DNA of 64,000 bases from Casuarius casuarius (Eukaryota > Chordata > Aves > Casuariiformes > Casuariidae). Below are positions 14,401 through 27,232 of this stretch, in pieces. The first letter of the stretch is position 1, and every line of letters starts with the position of its first letter. The notes beneath the pieces are model-generated. The model saw only the letters and a program-made list of their open reading frames with translations, made no database searches and had not been told where the DNA came from. A program made the translations under genes and the position numbers. The stretch lies in the NCBI GenBank assembly GCA_003342895.1, contig PTFA01000031.1:5560678-5624677 (forward strand), written 5' to 3'.

Positions 14401-17400
14401 TTATACCTAACTAACAGTAGGTTCCTAAACATAACTATTCATGAGGAACTGCTTAAAAAAACAAATTTCATTTCCATTCCAGTGAATCTTCTGGTGTCTC
14501 AGTGTTATTTAGTATAGTGATCTGAATACACAACATGGAATAGAATATTAAATCATTACTGGCAACAGATGAAAGTAATGAAAGTTTGGTGCAATGGTAA
14601 ATAATAACAATAACAACAGATCATTTATGCAGAGTGCTCATTTGAAAGTGATCTATATACATGACCTGTGTTATGTAGTGACCCAGCTTGATAAGTTCTG
14701 TCCAAGTGCACAGGAGGCATCTTGGTACAGTGGAGAGCAATGCCATACACCTTGGAACAAAGAATATATGCCATATTCAGGGGATGTGGCATTTTACCCT
14801 GGGAGTGTGGGAACTAAGAGGTCATAGTACATAAGCCAAATGAGCAAAGCTTTTTGCTTGGTTTTATAAAGGAGTAAGGAACTACTGTTGCCTAAGTATA
14901 TGCACCACACTTCAAAAATAAAAAAGAAGAGCCGTTTAAGCAAGAGAGCAAAATCAGAAAGGTTTCAGGAAACATACAAGAATGACTGAAACTGAGAAGA
15001 CTGTTCATCAACGATAAACTTAAGAAACTCAAACAATTAACTTTTCAAAAGTATATTTAGATTCCATTTTGATGACAGCTTCCAAATCCCCACAAGAAGA
15101 CACGGTATCAGATATTAAAGGCATCTCTAACTAGCAGACAAAGGCATGACAAGGTAGAGTGGCTGGAAGGCGAAGTTAGCTAAATGTAAACAGGAACAAA
15201 GGTAGACTTTATTACTAATAATGGCAATTAATCACTCGAGTAATTTACCAAGAGATGTGTCTCGTTCTCCATTTCTTTCATCCAGATTCAACAAATTAGG
15301 TTCATGAGAATTTAGGAACTTGGTATGTTGCTGAACCTGGTTCTTAGGATCTTTGTTATCAAGAGTGGATATATTTGTAAAAGTTACTGTGTGGTCATGT
15401 TGCAGAGGTGACAATGCAGGCATTAGTGAGTGAAATTCTACATCCTGTATCCTGCAGGAGGTGAGACTGGATCATATGGTGTTAAATCTACTCTTCTACA
15501 ATTATATCAGATTGTGATATTTTCTTGAGGAACTCCCCAGTCTACTTGGAATGGGACAGAGACCATCATAATTACACCATGTAAGCTCAAACACCACAAA
15601 GCCGAAGAGATGGAAATGACTGTTGACCATAGCCAGCACGGCTTAAGACTTACTCCAGTTCAGCTGAAATCAAAGTAAGTTTTGCCATTGATTGTGATAT
15701 AAATGAAATCAGATCTTTAGAGAAAAAGGTATCTATTTGTGACTAATCCCACCAACCACCTATTCTGTCCAAAGTGAAACATACCCGTTCTTATACACAG
15801 ACAATATGGAAATACTGAAAGCTACGGAAACATCTATCTCAGATTTCCAAGTGTTCTGTAGAAATTCTCCTACCTCTATGTTTGACATGTCTGCTTCGTC
15901 CTTCCCATTCATGCAGCCATGGCCACTTTTTCTCTCTTTCCTCTGACCCTTAACAGTTGCAGTTCTGACTCAGGTACATCTAACTCAAAGTCCTGCCTGT
16001 GTTTCCTTCCCCAGTGTGCATGAATTGCTTGCTCTATTGAAAAAAACCTGCCCTTGCTGTCTACCTTCTTCCCAGCTACCCTCCTCTTGAAGTAAGAAGG
16101 TACCTTTTGGCCTCAAAATCAGTGAAATGTGGAATTAAAATGAAGGGTAGACTCTGTTTTTTCCTTTGTCTTAGAAAATACTCATTAAGGTCAGCAAGAC
16201 TAGAAAGGTATGGGCTTCTTAGCAAATCACTAATTAAAAATTCATCTAAAATGAACAATAAAAAAATTGCCCTTGAAATTTGGCACATTTGCTGTTTTAT
16301 ATAGCTAGATAGACAAACATTCTATGCTATCCAGAACAAAGGGAGAGCAGAAAATACCTAGAGGAATGCACCAATACTGAAAACACCTTCTGAGTATGAT
16401 GATAACCCATATCTGAAGCATTTTAACATATCATACTGTGGAACTTAATGTTTTCACTGTAGTAAATATCACTAATGTTTTTTATGGCAAGTGATGTCAT
16501 CCGAGGACAATCCCATGGAAGGTCACAACTTCCAGTCAAAGATGTTCTCTTTCCTCTCTCTGAATAGATTACACCTTCAACAGGTGTTTGAAACAGGCAG
16601 AGGCTTGTAGCCTCATGTAAGAGGGAAAAAGAGGATGATTGGTCAGACATGGAAAGTGAGAGCTGGTAATTATTTTCATATGACACGAGAGATGTTATAG
16701 TAAAGCTGACTAAAGCTGAGCATGAGTTAGCCAGTCCTCTTGAACAATGATGTCGCCCAGTTTTTGCTTTCTTCAAAGTTATGATTAATAAAAGTGGAGG
16801 ATTATTACAGTAACTTACTTCTAGTGGGCAAGCGGTGACATCAACAGCAGCTGAGCAAACTGACCAAACTTAGTTGTGTGTTGTTTTTTCTTCAGTAATG
16901 ACTAACAAGGGGCTAACAGCATCTCACAACACAAAGAGCCCTTGAAACTGGGAGGACGCTTCTGGTGGAATTTTTGAATAGGAGCCACCATTTTAATTCT
17001 TCTGCTCAATTTTACAGTTGAAAGATGTTTTGGTTGGCCTACAACGTGCTCTTGCCTTTCTCTATTCATGAAACACACACACATATACTCAAAACAGGTC
17101 AAAAACTACCCCACTACCTTTGCAACATAAGGCTGTATGATCTCCATTTTCTGCCTCATCTGCTGACTTTATAATAACTTTTTTCTTCATTGTTAATTCC
17201 AGACTGTTTTTACAAGAGGAACTTATGCATCTCTGGAGCATGGATTATAATAGCAACACTACTAAAAAGTTAGACATGGAATGTAGAATGCTGAGCCTCC
17301 AGTTAATCTCTGGAAGAATGCTGTGTTTAATTACATTTTCTTTTTCCAAACTGATAGAGACTTACAGAAATCCTGCCTGCTATTTAACCTTTGCAAATTT

Positions 17401-18130
17401 GCCCTCCCTAAAATTAGAGCTGGCCACCTGGAAATATTTACCAACTGAACTGAAATGCTCTTGTGAAAGCACTGCCAGTGTAAATTGAATTCTTACCCCT
17501 GTAGAGTAACAGCACTTGCATTGTGCAGCCTGCAATACATAACTATGAGGTGCCCTGAGAGAAGGTCAGATACTTTGGACTCTTTCTATCAGGTTAGCTT
17601 TTTCACGTGAGGTGGACAGCATTTGCATTGATAATAAAAAGGGCATATGGCACTAATTCCAACCCCTTCTCTGTTCTGCAAGCACTGCTAAGAAAACATT
17701 TCCAAATGGAAGCTACAGAGGTTTGACGTTACATTACTAAAAAGTTATGTGAGCAGGTGCTATTCAGGAGATGTCTTTTCTGAACTGGAAGCAGACAAAA
17801 GATGGAGTGTGCAAGCTAACCATTTACTTGTCCAAACACTAATAACATTATGCTTCTTATTTTCACAAAGGCATCTTGTGAGGGAAAGAAAAAGAATTTT
17901 CTGAGCTGAATCAGTGAGTAATGGTCCCGATGGTAATATCTGGACTCAGCCAGAAGATGAACTGAGGAGTATTACAGATACTGAAATGTTCAGTCACAGA
18001 CCAGCTAACTGTATCCTAAAGATTTTCTGCTGGAGGCTTTGTGCAGCTTGGAACAGTTTTACCATTCATAAGCAGGCAGCAACGTATTTGCTCAAGTAGC
18101 AAAGAAAGGCTTGGGAACCACGACAGGTTC
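11430..18130. other. Intergenic DNA, no gene seen
   Basis: AT-rich, mostly unique-looking sequence. Open frames reach at most 117 codons and show no family features. No RNA gene, long tandem array or intact transposon was seen. Confidence 0.6.
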
Positions 18131-18139
18131 CCATTTCCA

Positions 18140-18305
18140 TTCTCACTCTGACTTCTTTGGTAGCCCTAGACAGCTGAATAAGCACTGTGTGCAAACTCAC
18201 ACCTTCTGTCTTCCAGCTTGAAAAAGAAAGACCCATACCTACCTCACAAGGATATAGCGGAGATTAATCAGTTAATTTTTGAATAGATTTTACCTGTCAA
18301 GCCAT
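18140..18305 (+). mobile_element. MIR-like SINE remnant
   Basis: CACTCTGACTTCTTTGGTAGCCCTAGACA, then CTTCCAGCTTG..AAGACCCATACCTACCTCACAAGGATAT and GATTAATCAGTTAATTTTTG follow the order of a MIR core and tail (..TGTGACCCT..; ..CCTACCTCACAGG..; ..GATTAA..). It is heavily diverged. Confidence 0.5.
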
Positions 18306-18309
18306 GTCA

Positions 18310-19525
18310 AGTATTCATGCTAGCAGTGATCAGTCTTTTTATCCCTTATACTTAACATCATGGTCAGAACACAGTTAAAAGATGAGTTTGTATTCTGTGC
18401 AGTTCTTACTGTATTTTAGCCCATTCATGAATCTTGGAATATGCTTGTGAAGAGTATTTTTTTTTTCCTGGAAGGACCAGATTTTCAGCAGATGCCTAAA
18501 AATGTCTCACAACATTTTTAACTCTAGTATAATGTATGTCCAAAAAAGGCTATATTTGCACATCTAAATAGCTCATTGTATGTGGAGATCAGGCAAAGAA
18601 ATACCAAACTCTCACTTAAGCAGTTATTTCATTCCTAGAAGCTGCAGTGGTCAAAGGAAGCTAATGGAATAGCTTCATATAAAAGAATCACCTTCTAACT
18701 TTCGCTCTTCTTTCAGATCCAAATGTCATTCTGCAATACCAGCCTCACAGCTTGTTTCTATTTCCATCCTGTGACATGCAGCAGGCTTCCCATAAACATT
18801 AGGACACCCAGCCATACCTGGATAATTCAGGACTGCTTTGCAGCTAGACAGCAGAGGCAGTCTTTCCCAGTGATTCAGTTTCGAGACTATGAGAAAGCAG
18901 TCTAACGTATACAAAAGACATTCTCTTAACTTTTCATCTTAACCAGAGCTTGACGTACTTCTTCAATATTCCTGGCTGAGGAAATGTTTCCAATTGCCTG
19001 TGATGAAAGTTAACCAATAATCATTATAATAATACTGAGCTCTGATAAAAATGTTTTTCATTGTAAAAACTCACCAAAATGACTGGCATGCGGGTGAGGT
19101 GGCAGGGGGAAATGAGCTTTTGTACATGACACTTTTTTAAAGTTTTAGATCAGCCGTTCAACCTCAACCTGTGTCAGTTGTGACTAATGTGGTTATTCAC
19201 CAGGCTAACCTTTTTCTGGGGAAGATTTCCTTTGCAACTGATGGCGAGAGATAGGCTTTTCTAAGGGGTGATTCAGGGCAGGAACAGTCAGGTCCTGCTC
19301 TGAATCACCTTCAGGAGGTTTCTCCCTCTCTCCACAGAGCACCCAGGGGCCCGTGGGATGGGACCGTAGCCACCACAAAGGGACATGGCAGATGCAGCCC
19401 CTATAACCCCAAATTCTCGCTCTAACAGTGGCACTGGGCAGATGCTGTTTAGACAGAGACTGTGAGTCTGGCCGCTTTCCACAGGCCATTCCCTTCAAAC
19501 TCCCCAGCATCCATAATTGTTATAT
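18310..19525. other. Intergenic DNA, no gene seen
   Basis: Unique-looking sequence. GC rises around 19205-19510, where two overlapping antisense frames of 101 and 64 codons occur. Neither has a recognisable product and they overlap each other, so they are treated as chance frames. Confidence 0.5.
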
Positions 19526-19529
19526 TAAG

Positions 19530-20220
19530 GATGTTAAAGGATATGTCCCTGCCTATTCCCTCTGGTAGTTATTAATGGACCTTTTTGAGTCTGCTGATAC
19601 TGTTTGCCTCCACAGCCTCCTGAGCAACAAATCCCAGAAGTTTAGTCTCCATTGTGTAAGCCCTGTGTCTGTTTTAAATCTTCTCCTACTAGTTTCAATG
19701 AGTTCCCCTTGGTTTTAGTGCTGCAGGATTTGGTGAATAACAGTTCTGTATTCATCTTATCTTCCGTCTTCACAATTTTCTAAACCCAAGCACATCTTCT
19801 TTCAGCCTTCTCTTCTCCACACTGAAGAGTATCTCCCCTTTAAGCTCTTCTTATTAGGCAGCTGCTCCACCACCTTAATCATGTTAGCAGTTCTTCTCTA
19901 ACTCACTAAGTCCTTCTTGAGATGTGAGACCAGAACTGCACACAACACCCAAGCTGTGGGTACACCAAGGCTTCATATACTGGCAAAATGGTGCCCATTG
20001 CCTTGTTCTTAGCACCTTTCCTAATAATGCCCAACATTTTGTTGGCTTCTTTGACTGCTGCTGCACATTAAACTGCTAATTTTGGAGACCTCTTCATCAT
20101 GCCTCCAAGATCCCCTCTCCCATTGGGCTGCAGATACCCTTCAGGAATACTTCCCTGAATGTCACTTCCAGGTCGGCTTTTTGCTGATTTGTAGGAAATG
20201 ACTCCCTTCTCCCAGTTCAG
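19530..20220 (-). mobile_element. CR1-type LINE remnant, antisense
   Basis: Read on the + strand, the order TTCTCTTCTCCACACTGAAGAG, CAGTTCTTCTCTAACTC, GAGACCAGAACTGCACACAACACCCAAG, CTTAGCACCTTTCCTAATAATGCCCAACATTTTGTTGGC, then TTTGACTGCTGCTGCACATT is that of a reverse-complement CR1 3' region. The copy is old (many substitutions) and non-coding. Confidence 0.75.
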
Positions 20221-20229
20221 CTCCCAAAG

Positions 20230-22150
20230 AGCGTGTGTTCAAATCAAGAAGCCACAATAGGCGGCTTTGCTAACTGTCCCAAGAGCTCACTGGAGCGAGA
20301 GGATGAACTAGCCTCTCACATACTCAAGAAGGCGGGTTGTCCTGTGGCTATCCCTGCTGTACCTCTTGTGAGCAAGCAGATTACATTAGATTCAAAGCTG
20401 TCAATTTGGCTCTGATCACAGAAGCTAAATTCAGTTTAAGGGGAGAAAAAAAGGAAGCAGAACTGACTCCCTACCCCCCAAAAAAATCTGCTTCATGAGA
20501 AACATCTGAACACTTCTTTGTTGGTTTTATACATCCTAGATGCTTCGTTACTGTTCCTGAATGGGCAGTTTCAAAGGAGCAATTAAAAAATGTGTGCATG
20601 GATACACAGATGAGCCCTGTTTGCATACAAAAACTTTATTCTGAGCTACCTTATGTCACCCCTTTTAGCAGGAGTCATCACGAGGGCATGACACCAATAA
20701 GCAGACAATGAATAATGAAAATAACTGTTTTTAAGTTCATAGTTGGCATACAAAAGTTATTGAAGAGGAACTGATATTCTAGGCAACAGGCCATCATTGC
20801 TGTCTACCAACCCTCTCTTCCCCCAACTGTTACAGGGTGTTTTTAAAGCTGATTTTAAAAGGACTTTTACAAGACCTCTGAGCTTGGCAGGTACAATTTT
20901 GCGCTCACTGATAAACATGTTTACACTTTATTGTGGATGCACATTGTAGTCTTTAGGAAGAGACAAAAGACAAATAGGTATTTAATCTGCTTGTTACACT
21001 TCTCGCCTGCACTGAACTACAAGCATAACATTTTAACCATAAAATATGAAGTCACATGAGAAAAATTAGCAGAAGTGGATTCCTGAATTAAATCCAGATT
21101 TGAGGACCATATATCCATACTGAAAGTTTAACCACAGCACTACCAAGTAAAATCGCAAGTGTTACAACCCCAGATTTGGGGAAAATCATGAGATAATTTC
21201 TCAAAACTTTGGCAGGTTTGAATTTGATCCTGGAAACTCGGAGACATATCCAGTGCCTGTTTAAGAGAGTGTGTGTTTGTGTGCACCTTCCTTACATAAA
21301 CAAATGCTAAGTTCTTTTTTTTTTACTCTCCTCACCTCCCCAGTATGAAATGCTCTCAGAAATCTCTCATGTTCCCCTGAAAATAGTTATTGTACCCCAA
21401 CCCATCCTTCACAGGTAACATGCGTCTGAGTTGGACAATGAATCTGAAAGTGATTTTACATAATCAAAAATAAAGCCAGGGCTGGCACGACAAATACAGT
21501 CCAGTGTTGCTCATTGCACATTACGCACTTTAGCTGGTTATCATGTCACATGAAGAAGCTTCTGCGCTGGGTGGATAATGGCAAGAATGAGCTAGCTTTT
21601 CAGTGCAGACCCAGGCATTTGTGTGTGTTCATCCCTGGGGAGCCCCGGCAAGATGCTCCTGTGCGACTCAGGGCTGGACAGCCAGGGAAGGCAATTTCAG
21701 ACAGAAAGAGGAATGCTTCCAAAGGCCTCCGCTTTGCCATTTGTTGAACACATCCAATTGAAAACGTATGAAATGATGGATTAATAGAATTAGTCATTAA
21801 AGGAACTGAAGGAATATAACAATAGTAATTTACAATGCATTGAGATGTCAGAATTGGAGTATCACAACAAAACTGCTCTTGTGCTAGAAACTGGCTCTCC
21901 TAGAAGATCACTGGTGTCTCAGAAAGCAACTTTGATGGCTACTTCAAAAAGCACCAAGAAAAGGCAGAAAACCCTTTGTCTGACCCTTTGTTCTGCATCA
22001 GACAAGCTATAACTGGTGGAGCCTGTGCCCTTACCCACACCCTACCTCTGCTTATGATGTCTTTTCTTCAGGTCCCAAATGGCAACGAGAAACTACACAA
22101 CAACAACTTCCTACTCGTCATTTCTGATCCACAGATCTCAGAACTCCTTT
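20230..22150. other. Intergenic DNA, no gene seen
   Basis: Unique-looking sequence with a short GT-rich stretch near 21268-21285. No coding, RNA or mobile element was recognised. Confidence 0.6.
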
Positions 22151-22157
22151 AAACCTT

Positions 22158-22265
22158 GTCAGTTTGATTGTTTCCATTTTAGAGATGGGGAAACAAGGCA
22201 TCCAGCAATCAGGGCAGAGCCAAGGAATCCAGATTTCCTAAGTCTCCATCTACTACTCTATTCAG
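22158..22265 (-). mobile_element. MIR-like SINE fragment
   Basis: CCATTTTAGAGATGGGGAAACAAGGCA, GCAATCAGGGCAGAGCCAAGGAATCCAGATTTCCTAAGTC matches the reverse-complement MIR core (..ATTTTACAGATGGGGAAACTGAGGCA..). Length is about 110 bases. Confidence 0.6.
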
Positions 22266-22269
22266 TCGG

Positions 22270-25200
22270 CAGTAGCAAGCAAACAAGCTTCCCTGTACTG
22301 TTTTCACTGCAGGATATATTTACTTTTCCTCAGTGATTTGTTCCACGGGGAATTCACAATGGACAAAGCAGCAGTGATGCACTAAATCAACATATCCTTT
22401 GTAAGCCACTTGTTGGTGTCCTCAGTATTTCATTTATGCCAATTCTTTGCTGGCCACTCTTACAGAGAGGTAATATCCGTCAATGTGTGACACCGCAGCT
22501 TTTCCCAATGGCCTGTACATGATGACTACCTTGGAAGGTTCGCCAGCATAACCTCTCGTTGAGTTCAGCTCAAAGAAAGTGGCAAGCTTACGAGCTTCAT
22601 TCAATTCCCTCCCACACGTCAGCAGATTTAGAAGTACTCAAAACATAATAGGCAAAATGTATCCCCATCATCAAGGGAGCTCAAGCAAGATGAAATTGGA
22701 CCTTTCTTAAAATATGAGAACAGGGACCTGTTTTTAAAAGGAAAAGCCAAAAAATAGACATTAATGCTTAGAAGTAATATAAAAATAGACTTCATACCAG
22801 ATCTTCTGCTGATGTAACCTCGTCTCTGAAGTCAGGAGAGCTACACCAATTTATATTAACAAATGGTCCAGCCCTTCTCTACAAACAGAGTCATAAGTCT
22901 TTAAAATCCACAAGCAATATTACTTTGGGAAATATATCAGTGAATAATCTGAACAGCTTTTATGTAAGACCTGATTTCTAGTTTCTCTTTCCATATACTG
23001 TCGGTTAATATTAACTTTCAGAGTCAAAGCTGGATTCAACTGAATTCTGGTCCCGCAAACAGCACTAACTTCAGTGGCACTGCGAACTGGCCCTAAAAGC
23101 TAAAATATAGCAGGAGCCTGTACTTAATGGTTGTATATGCTGTGATTTGATAAACTGTAGTAAAAGGAACACAAAACAGAGAGCTCTGGACTTGCCAGAG
23201 AAATAAAGCCATTACCCATTATTTTGCAGCTGGCCCAAACGTATCTTTGATAAAACTCCACTGATCTAAGTACAATTACATGAGGAATGATTTTGATGTA
23301 TGCTTTGTGTAACAGTTGAAGTTTTAAACAGCATGCAAATTAATTTAGTGTAATCCTCCTTTTTGCAATAATAGCTTTAATTCACCTATAAATGTTAAAC
23401 GCTGCTCCAACTTTAGCTATAAATTATTCATCCAACTTGGAACCAAATAGGATCTGTAGTCTGGGGCTCCCTCCCTGTGTGGTTTAAATCATTTGACATG
23501 ACTCTAATCACAACCTCTGGAAATATCTTTGAAGCTAGTATCACTCAAGACATTTTACACATTGCAGAGCTGTTTCTCAAGAAAAAAATGATTAGTTCAG
23601 TACTGTACTGAAAATTTTCCCGCCATAAGAACAACGAAGGACAGTAGTTTGTGTGAACGGCTTTGGTTCTTTGGACTACCCTCTGCAGTCATAATTTACC
23701 TCTATACTTTCTATAAATTCAAGGAAATTGTCTTTGTAAATAGATTTTCTCCCACATGCAATGTTTTAGGCAAGCACTGATTATAGAACGCATTTGTGTC
23801 ATTTCATCTCACACTAATAGCATCATCTGTGTCACGTGGCTTATGCATTCATATCTCCTGTTTTTTATTTTTAAGTGGAAAATAGCAATGCATATGCTAA
23901 AATAACATGGACATAAAAATATTCCTTTTAAAGAAACAGTGAATTGCAAACAAAGAAGATCAATGAATAGCATGGCAGAAGATGGAGGCATAGTTTAGAA
24001 AGGAAAAGGACATACTTTCATTTGTTAGTCAGACTGACTTTATATGAGGACAGATCCTCCTAAAACAGAATATTTATACTTATCCTGCCCCCCTGAGAAA
24101 AGTGTCATCCATTAATATGAAAAAAGGCAAGAACTTGAAAGCTATCCTTTACCCCACCCTCCAGACAGAGTTCTTATCCTTAAATGAACTTTATTTTTTG
24201 ACCATCTCACTAATTACGATTGAAAACATTGGCCCCTCTGCACAACGCATAGGCTTCAGAGTTAGCAGCAACAGCAAGACTGGCCCTAATTGGACCATTT
24301 ACACAAAATGAGGAAACACAAAACTTCTAAATATGAGTTTCTGGCACATCCTTTTTTGCTATTACAGTAAAATAAGGTACAACAGAGTGAGATTCCAGCT
24401 GATTTGCACAGAAATCTGTGCCAATGTGTTTTCTAGTGACTGCTCTTCAAAGCAAGAAGGAAGACACACAAATACCGTTGTGTACCATGCTGGATTTCAA
24501 AATAGCCAGCAAATCATACAACCTCCACTAGGTGAATAACGAGGTGGCAATGGGCCATTTTTTAATGGTTTGGAAGATAAAATCCACAAAAAGGAAAAAG
24601 AGACAGGCGGCTGGTATATTACCCTCTCAGTCCCTTTCCTTTAGTTATTTTTGACCCAGCAGGGAACTAACATATGCCTGCAAGCCAACTCAATAGGCTT
24701 AGCATCACTCTGAAGTTTTATGTGGCCTCAATCACTGGCATCAGAATTTATGGTAGAAATCCCAACTTTGCGAAATGAACAATGATTATCTGGATTCTGA
24801 AGCTGCCAGGAAAAAAGAAAGAAAGAAAGAAGAGAGGGAAAAAAAAAAAAAAAACACACTACAGTCTTTCCCAAGAGCAATTGCCCTTTCTGGCAGGAAG
24901 GGGTAAAAATAGAGGCAGCTCATTAATATGGCCTGGCAGTGCTTAATGGCAGCTGGTCTGAAGAGTTAGATCCTTGGGTCTTTCCAGCAGTACTCCCGGA
25001 CCACTGCCAGCAGGTGTTGCTGTGTTCAACAAAATGAAAAGAAGCTGAGGGGTGGGGAGAAAAATATTTATAAAGAGAGAAATAGGTGTGAAAAAAAATT
25101 AGTCACTGAGTAAAGCTTTCATTAGGCCATTGGTAAAGCTATACACAAATTCCCTGAGGCAATAAGGAGCATGCTCTGAAATGAATAATGCTTTTCACTT

Positions 25201-27040
25201 CTCCTAATCTCCTTTCAAAAATTATCCTGCACTATAAATCATATACATGTTTGCTGTGCTTCGCTCAGTAGCCTTCTTTTTTTGTTACAGACCACACACT
25301 TTCTTACCGGGGATGTTGTGATCTGCTACAGCTGTGGAAGAAGATACTAAACCCGCGGATGCTGTATCAGCATGGATAAGGTGGTCAGCAGTGGTTGTAC
25401 CAGCTGGTGGGAACGGAGCATCTCACACTTTGACTCCAAGGAGAAGGTAACTCTGTTACTTTCAGGACAATTTTTCTACTCTCTGTAAAACCAGTGTAGT
25501 ACAAGATCTCTTGCTGAGTACAAGTCTGCTGCCAAATTACAGTAGCCACTGCACTACCAGTATGTAAACTAATTGCAAAGAGTTTTAGGATGCCAGTTAA
25601 AACCAAATGCAGTTTGGTCCTGGGAACACAGAATTCCCGGCTGGAAAAGTTCCTTGCCAAAACTTTGTTTTAGGATCCCAGTTAAAGACACTGTCCCGCA
25701 AGTAACTAAGTATGTGCGTGTTCATCTGGAATGGAACTATTTGTTCCTCTCAGTCTGTCTCTCACTGTCCCTGAAGGAAAAAAAAAAAAACCAAACTGTT
25801 CTTTGTAACAACTGGAATTGTGAATGTCAGACTGCAGGAAAGCTACTGAAACCTGTTTCACGAGGTTCAATCTACAGCATGTCACTGCCTGAAAACTTAT
25901 TATATGCATATTAGACCTGCAAACAAAACAACCTATCTGGTCATTTGTTTCCCATTAGCTCTTAATTTTCTGCTCATTTTACCAAAGTTGCTGTGTGAAT
26001 TCAGCACATACTTCAGCTGCAATCAGTGCTGCTACAAGCACTCCCTGGTACCGCTGCAAGTTGAAAATTTAAAATCCTTCCTTCCTGATTCAGATCAGCC
26101 ATATTCCAAGACAGATTAGATTTACATTACCAACAGGACATAAAAATACAATTACAAGTACGATTCAGGCCAAAAAAAAATCTGAAGGATGGGGATTTTC
26201 TGGTAATCAGTGGGTGTTTTGAATGAGTAAAGACTGCATGATCATGCCATTTGTCATAAACGATACCAAATAAATCCAGTTATTATGTGTGTTTAAGAAA
26301 GGAGATGGATTTTGGATATACTTTTGACCTTCTATATATTGCTTTTGTACTGCCTAATTGACACAGAATTATTTCTGATTTTCACTAATGTAAACTGAAA
26401 TCAAAATGGAATTTTATTTCATTTCATATGTGTTAATACCGCACTTGCAGAAAAGATGATGTGTCATTCATTGTAACTTATTTTTAGAAGTCCCAACAGT
26501 TTTTAAAAGTGTGATGCACTCTGCACATAAAGAAGCTATGGGAGTTGGACAACAGCAATATGATTCATTTGTGAAGAGCTTTAGAGGTATCTCTAAATTA
26601 ACAGAAAGAGATTCTAAGAGCTCTCACAGAGATTGAATTAAGAACTGTATCCTCCACAAAAGGATTCTGAATCAAATGCATTTTCCTAAATTTGAAAAAA
26701 AAACAAATTTGCACATAGATTACCTGATATTTCCTTGGTATGAAAGAAGAATAAAACAATTTGCTAACTAGTAATTAAGTATCTGGCAAATACTGTATCT
26801 GAACTAAATCAGTGATATCTACATCTAATAATATCTCTATCTAGCTATGCAATAAAACAAGTTGGAGTGTGTCTTCCTGACTCATAATGTTTGCTTTCAG
26901 TCTGATCTGAAGTTCTGTTCTTTAAATGGGTACAGAGATCACCACCAGAAGTTGAATCCACGATATTTTGTCATGCTAGACAATTAGGAGTTTCCATTAG
27001 ATAATTACCAGAAGTATGTCTCATACAGGAAAAACAGTCA
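22270..27040. other. INHBA upstream region: candidate regulatory DNA, no gene seen
   Basis: No coding gene. Segment 23326-23455 has a perfect octamer ATGCAAAT (23333-23340) joined to TAATTTAG, plus further TAAT cores. Segment 24880-25180 has TAAAAATAG (MEF2-like), two CATTAATATGG/CTTAATGG cores and AGGTGTGA (T-box-like). A GAAA/poly(A) tract sits at 24811-24854. These could be INHBA enhancers, but conservation could not be tested. Fragments of an old amniote repeat may lie at 22812-22862 and 23030-23100. Confidence 0.45.
24811..24854. repeat. GAAA/poly(A) simple repeat
   Basis: A purine tract of GAAA units followed by AGAGAGGG and a run of 16 or more A. Confidence 0.9.
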
Positions 27041-27045
27041 ATTGC

Positions 27046-27143
27046 TGATGTAACTGGATTAACCAATCCAGCGCAGTGATCCGGCCCCCTTACTTTTGAC
27101 AGACATAATTTTGTGACTGTAGACATGAGAAGTACAGTATAAA
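27046..27143 (+). promoter_or_regulatory. Candidate INHBA core promoter
   Basis: Read 5' to 3' there is TGATGTAA (27046-27053), which looks like an ATF/C/EBP composite site; CCAAT inside AACCAATCC (27063-27067), an NF-Y type site; and TATAAA (27138-27143). The CCAAT box is about 70 bases upstream of the TATA element, a normal spacing for a TATA promoter. CRE/ATF-class control of INHBA is established in mammals, so the first site is plausible, but factor binding is inferred from motif only. Confidence 0.6.
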
Positions 27144-27232
27144 GCTTCGCATTATGAATACCACAAAGAGGAACTTGAGCAGTTCTTAATGCACAATACA
27201 GCAGTCTCCTTCTGAGAGTGAGGACTGGAGAG
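27131..27232 (+). other. INHBA: INHBA non-coding first exon (5' UTR)
   Basis: The sequence beginning AGTACAGTATAAAGCTTCGC and running to CTGGAGAG/GTAAAAAC closely resembles the start of the human INHBA mRNA as I remember it (AGTACAGTATAAAACTTCAC and onward, including an ATACCA...AAGAGGA segment). The 3' boundary is a GT donor at 27233, which fits the exon 2 acceptor at 29878-29879. The exon has two short reading frames starting at ATGs 27154 and 27189. The 5' end is uncertain: if TATAAA at 27138-27143 works as a TATA box, transcription would begin near 27168. No alignment was run. Confidence 0.7.

Noticed and set aside
1..27000. Possible GLI3 or SUGCT exons in the flanks
   Set aside because: Neighbouring genes are expected from amniote synteny but lie far away in mammals. 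No zinc-finger or enzyme-coding exon was recognised in either flank.
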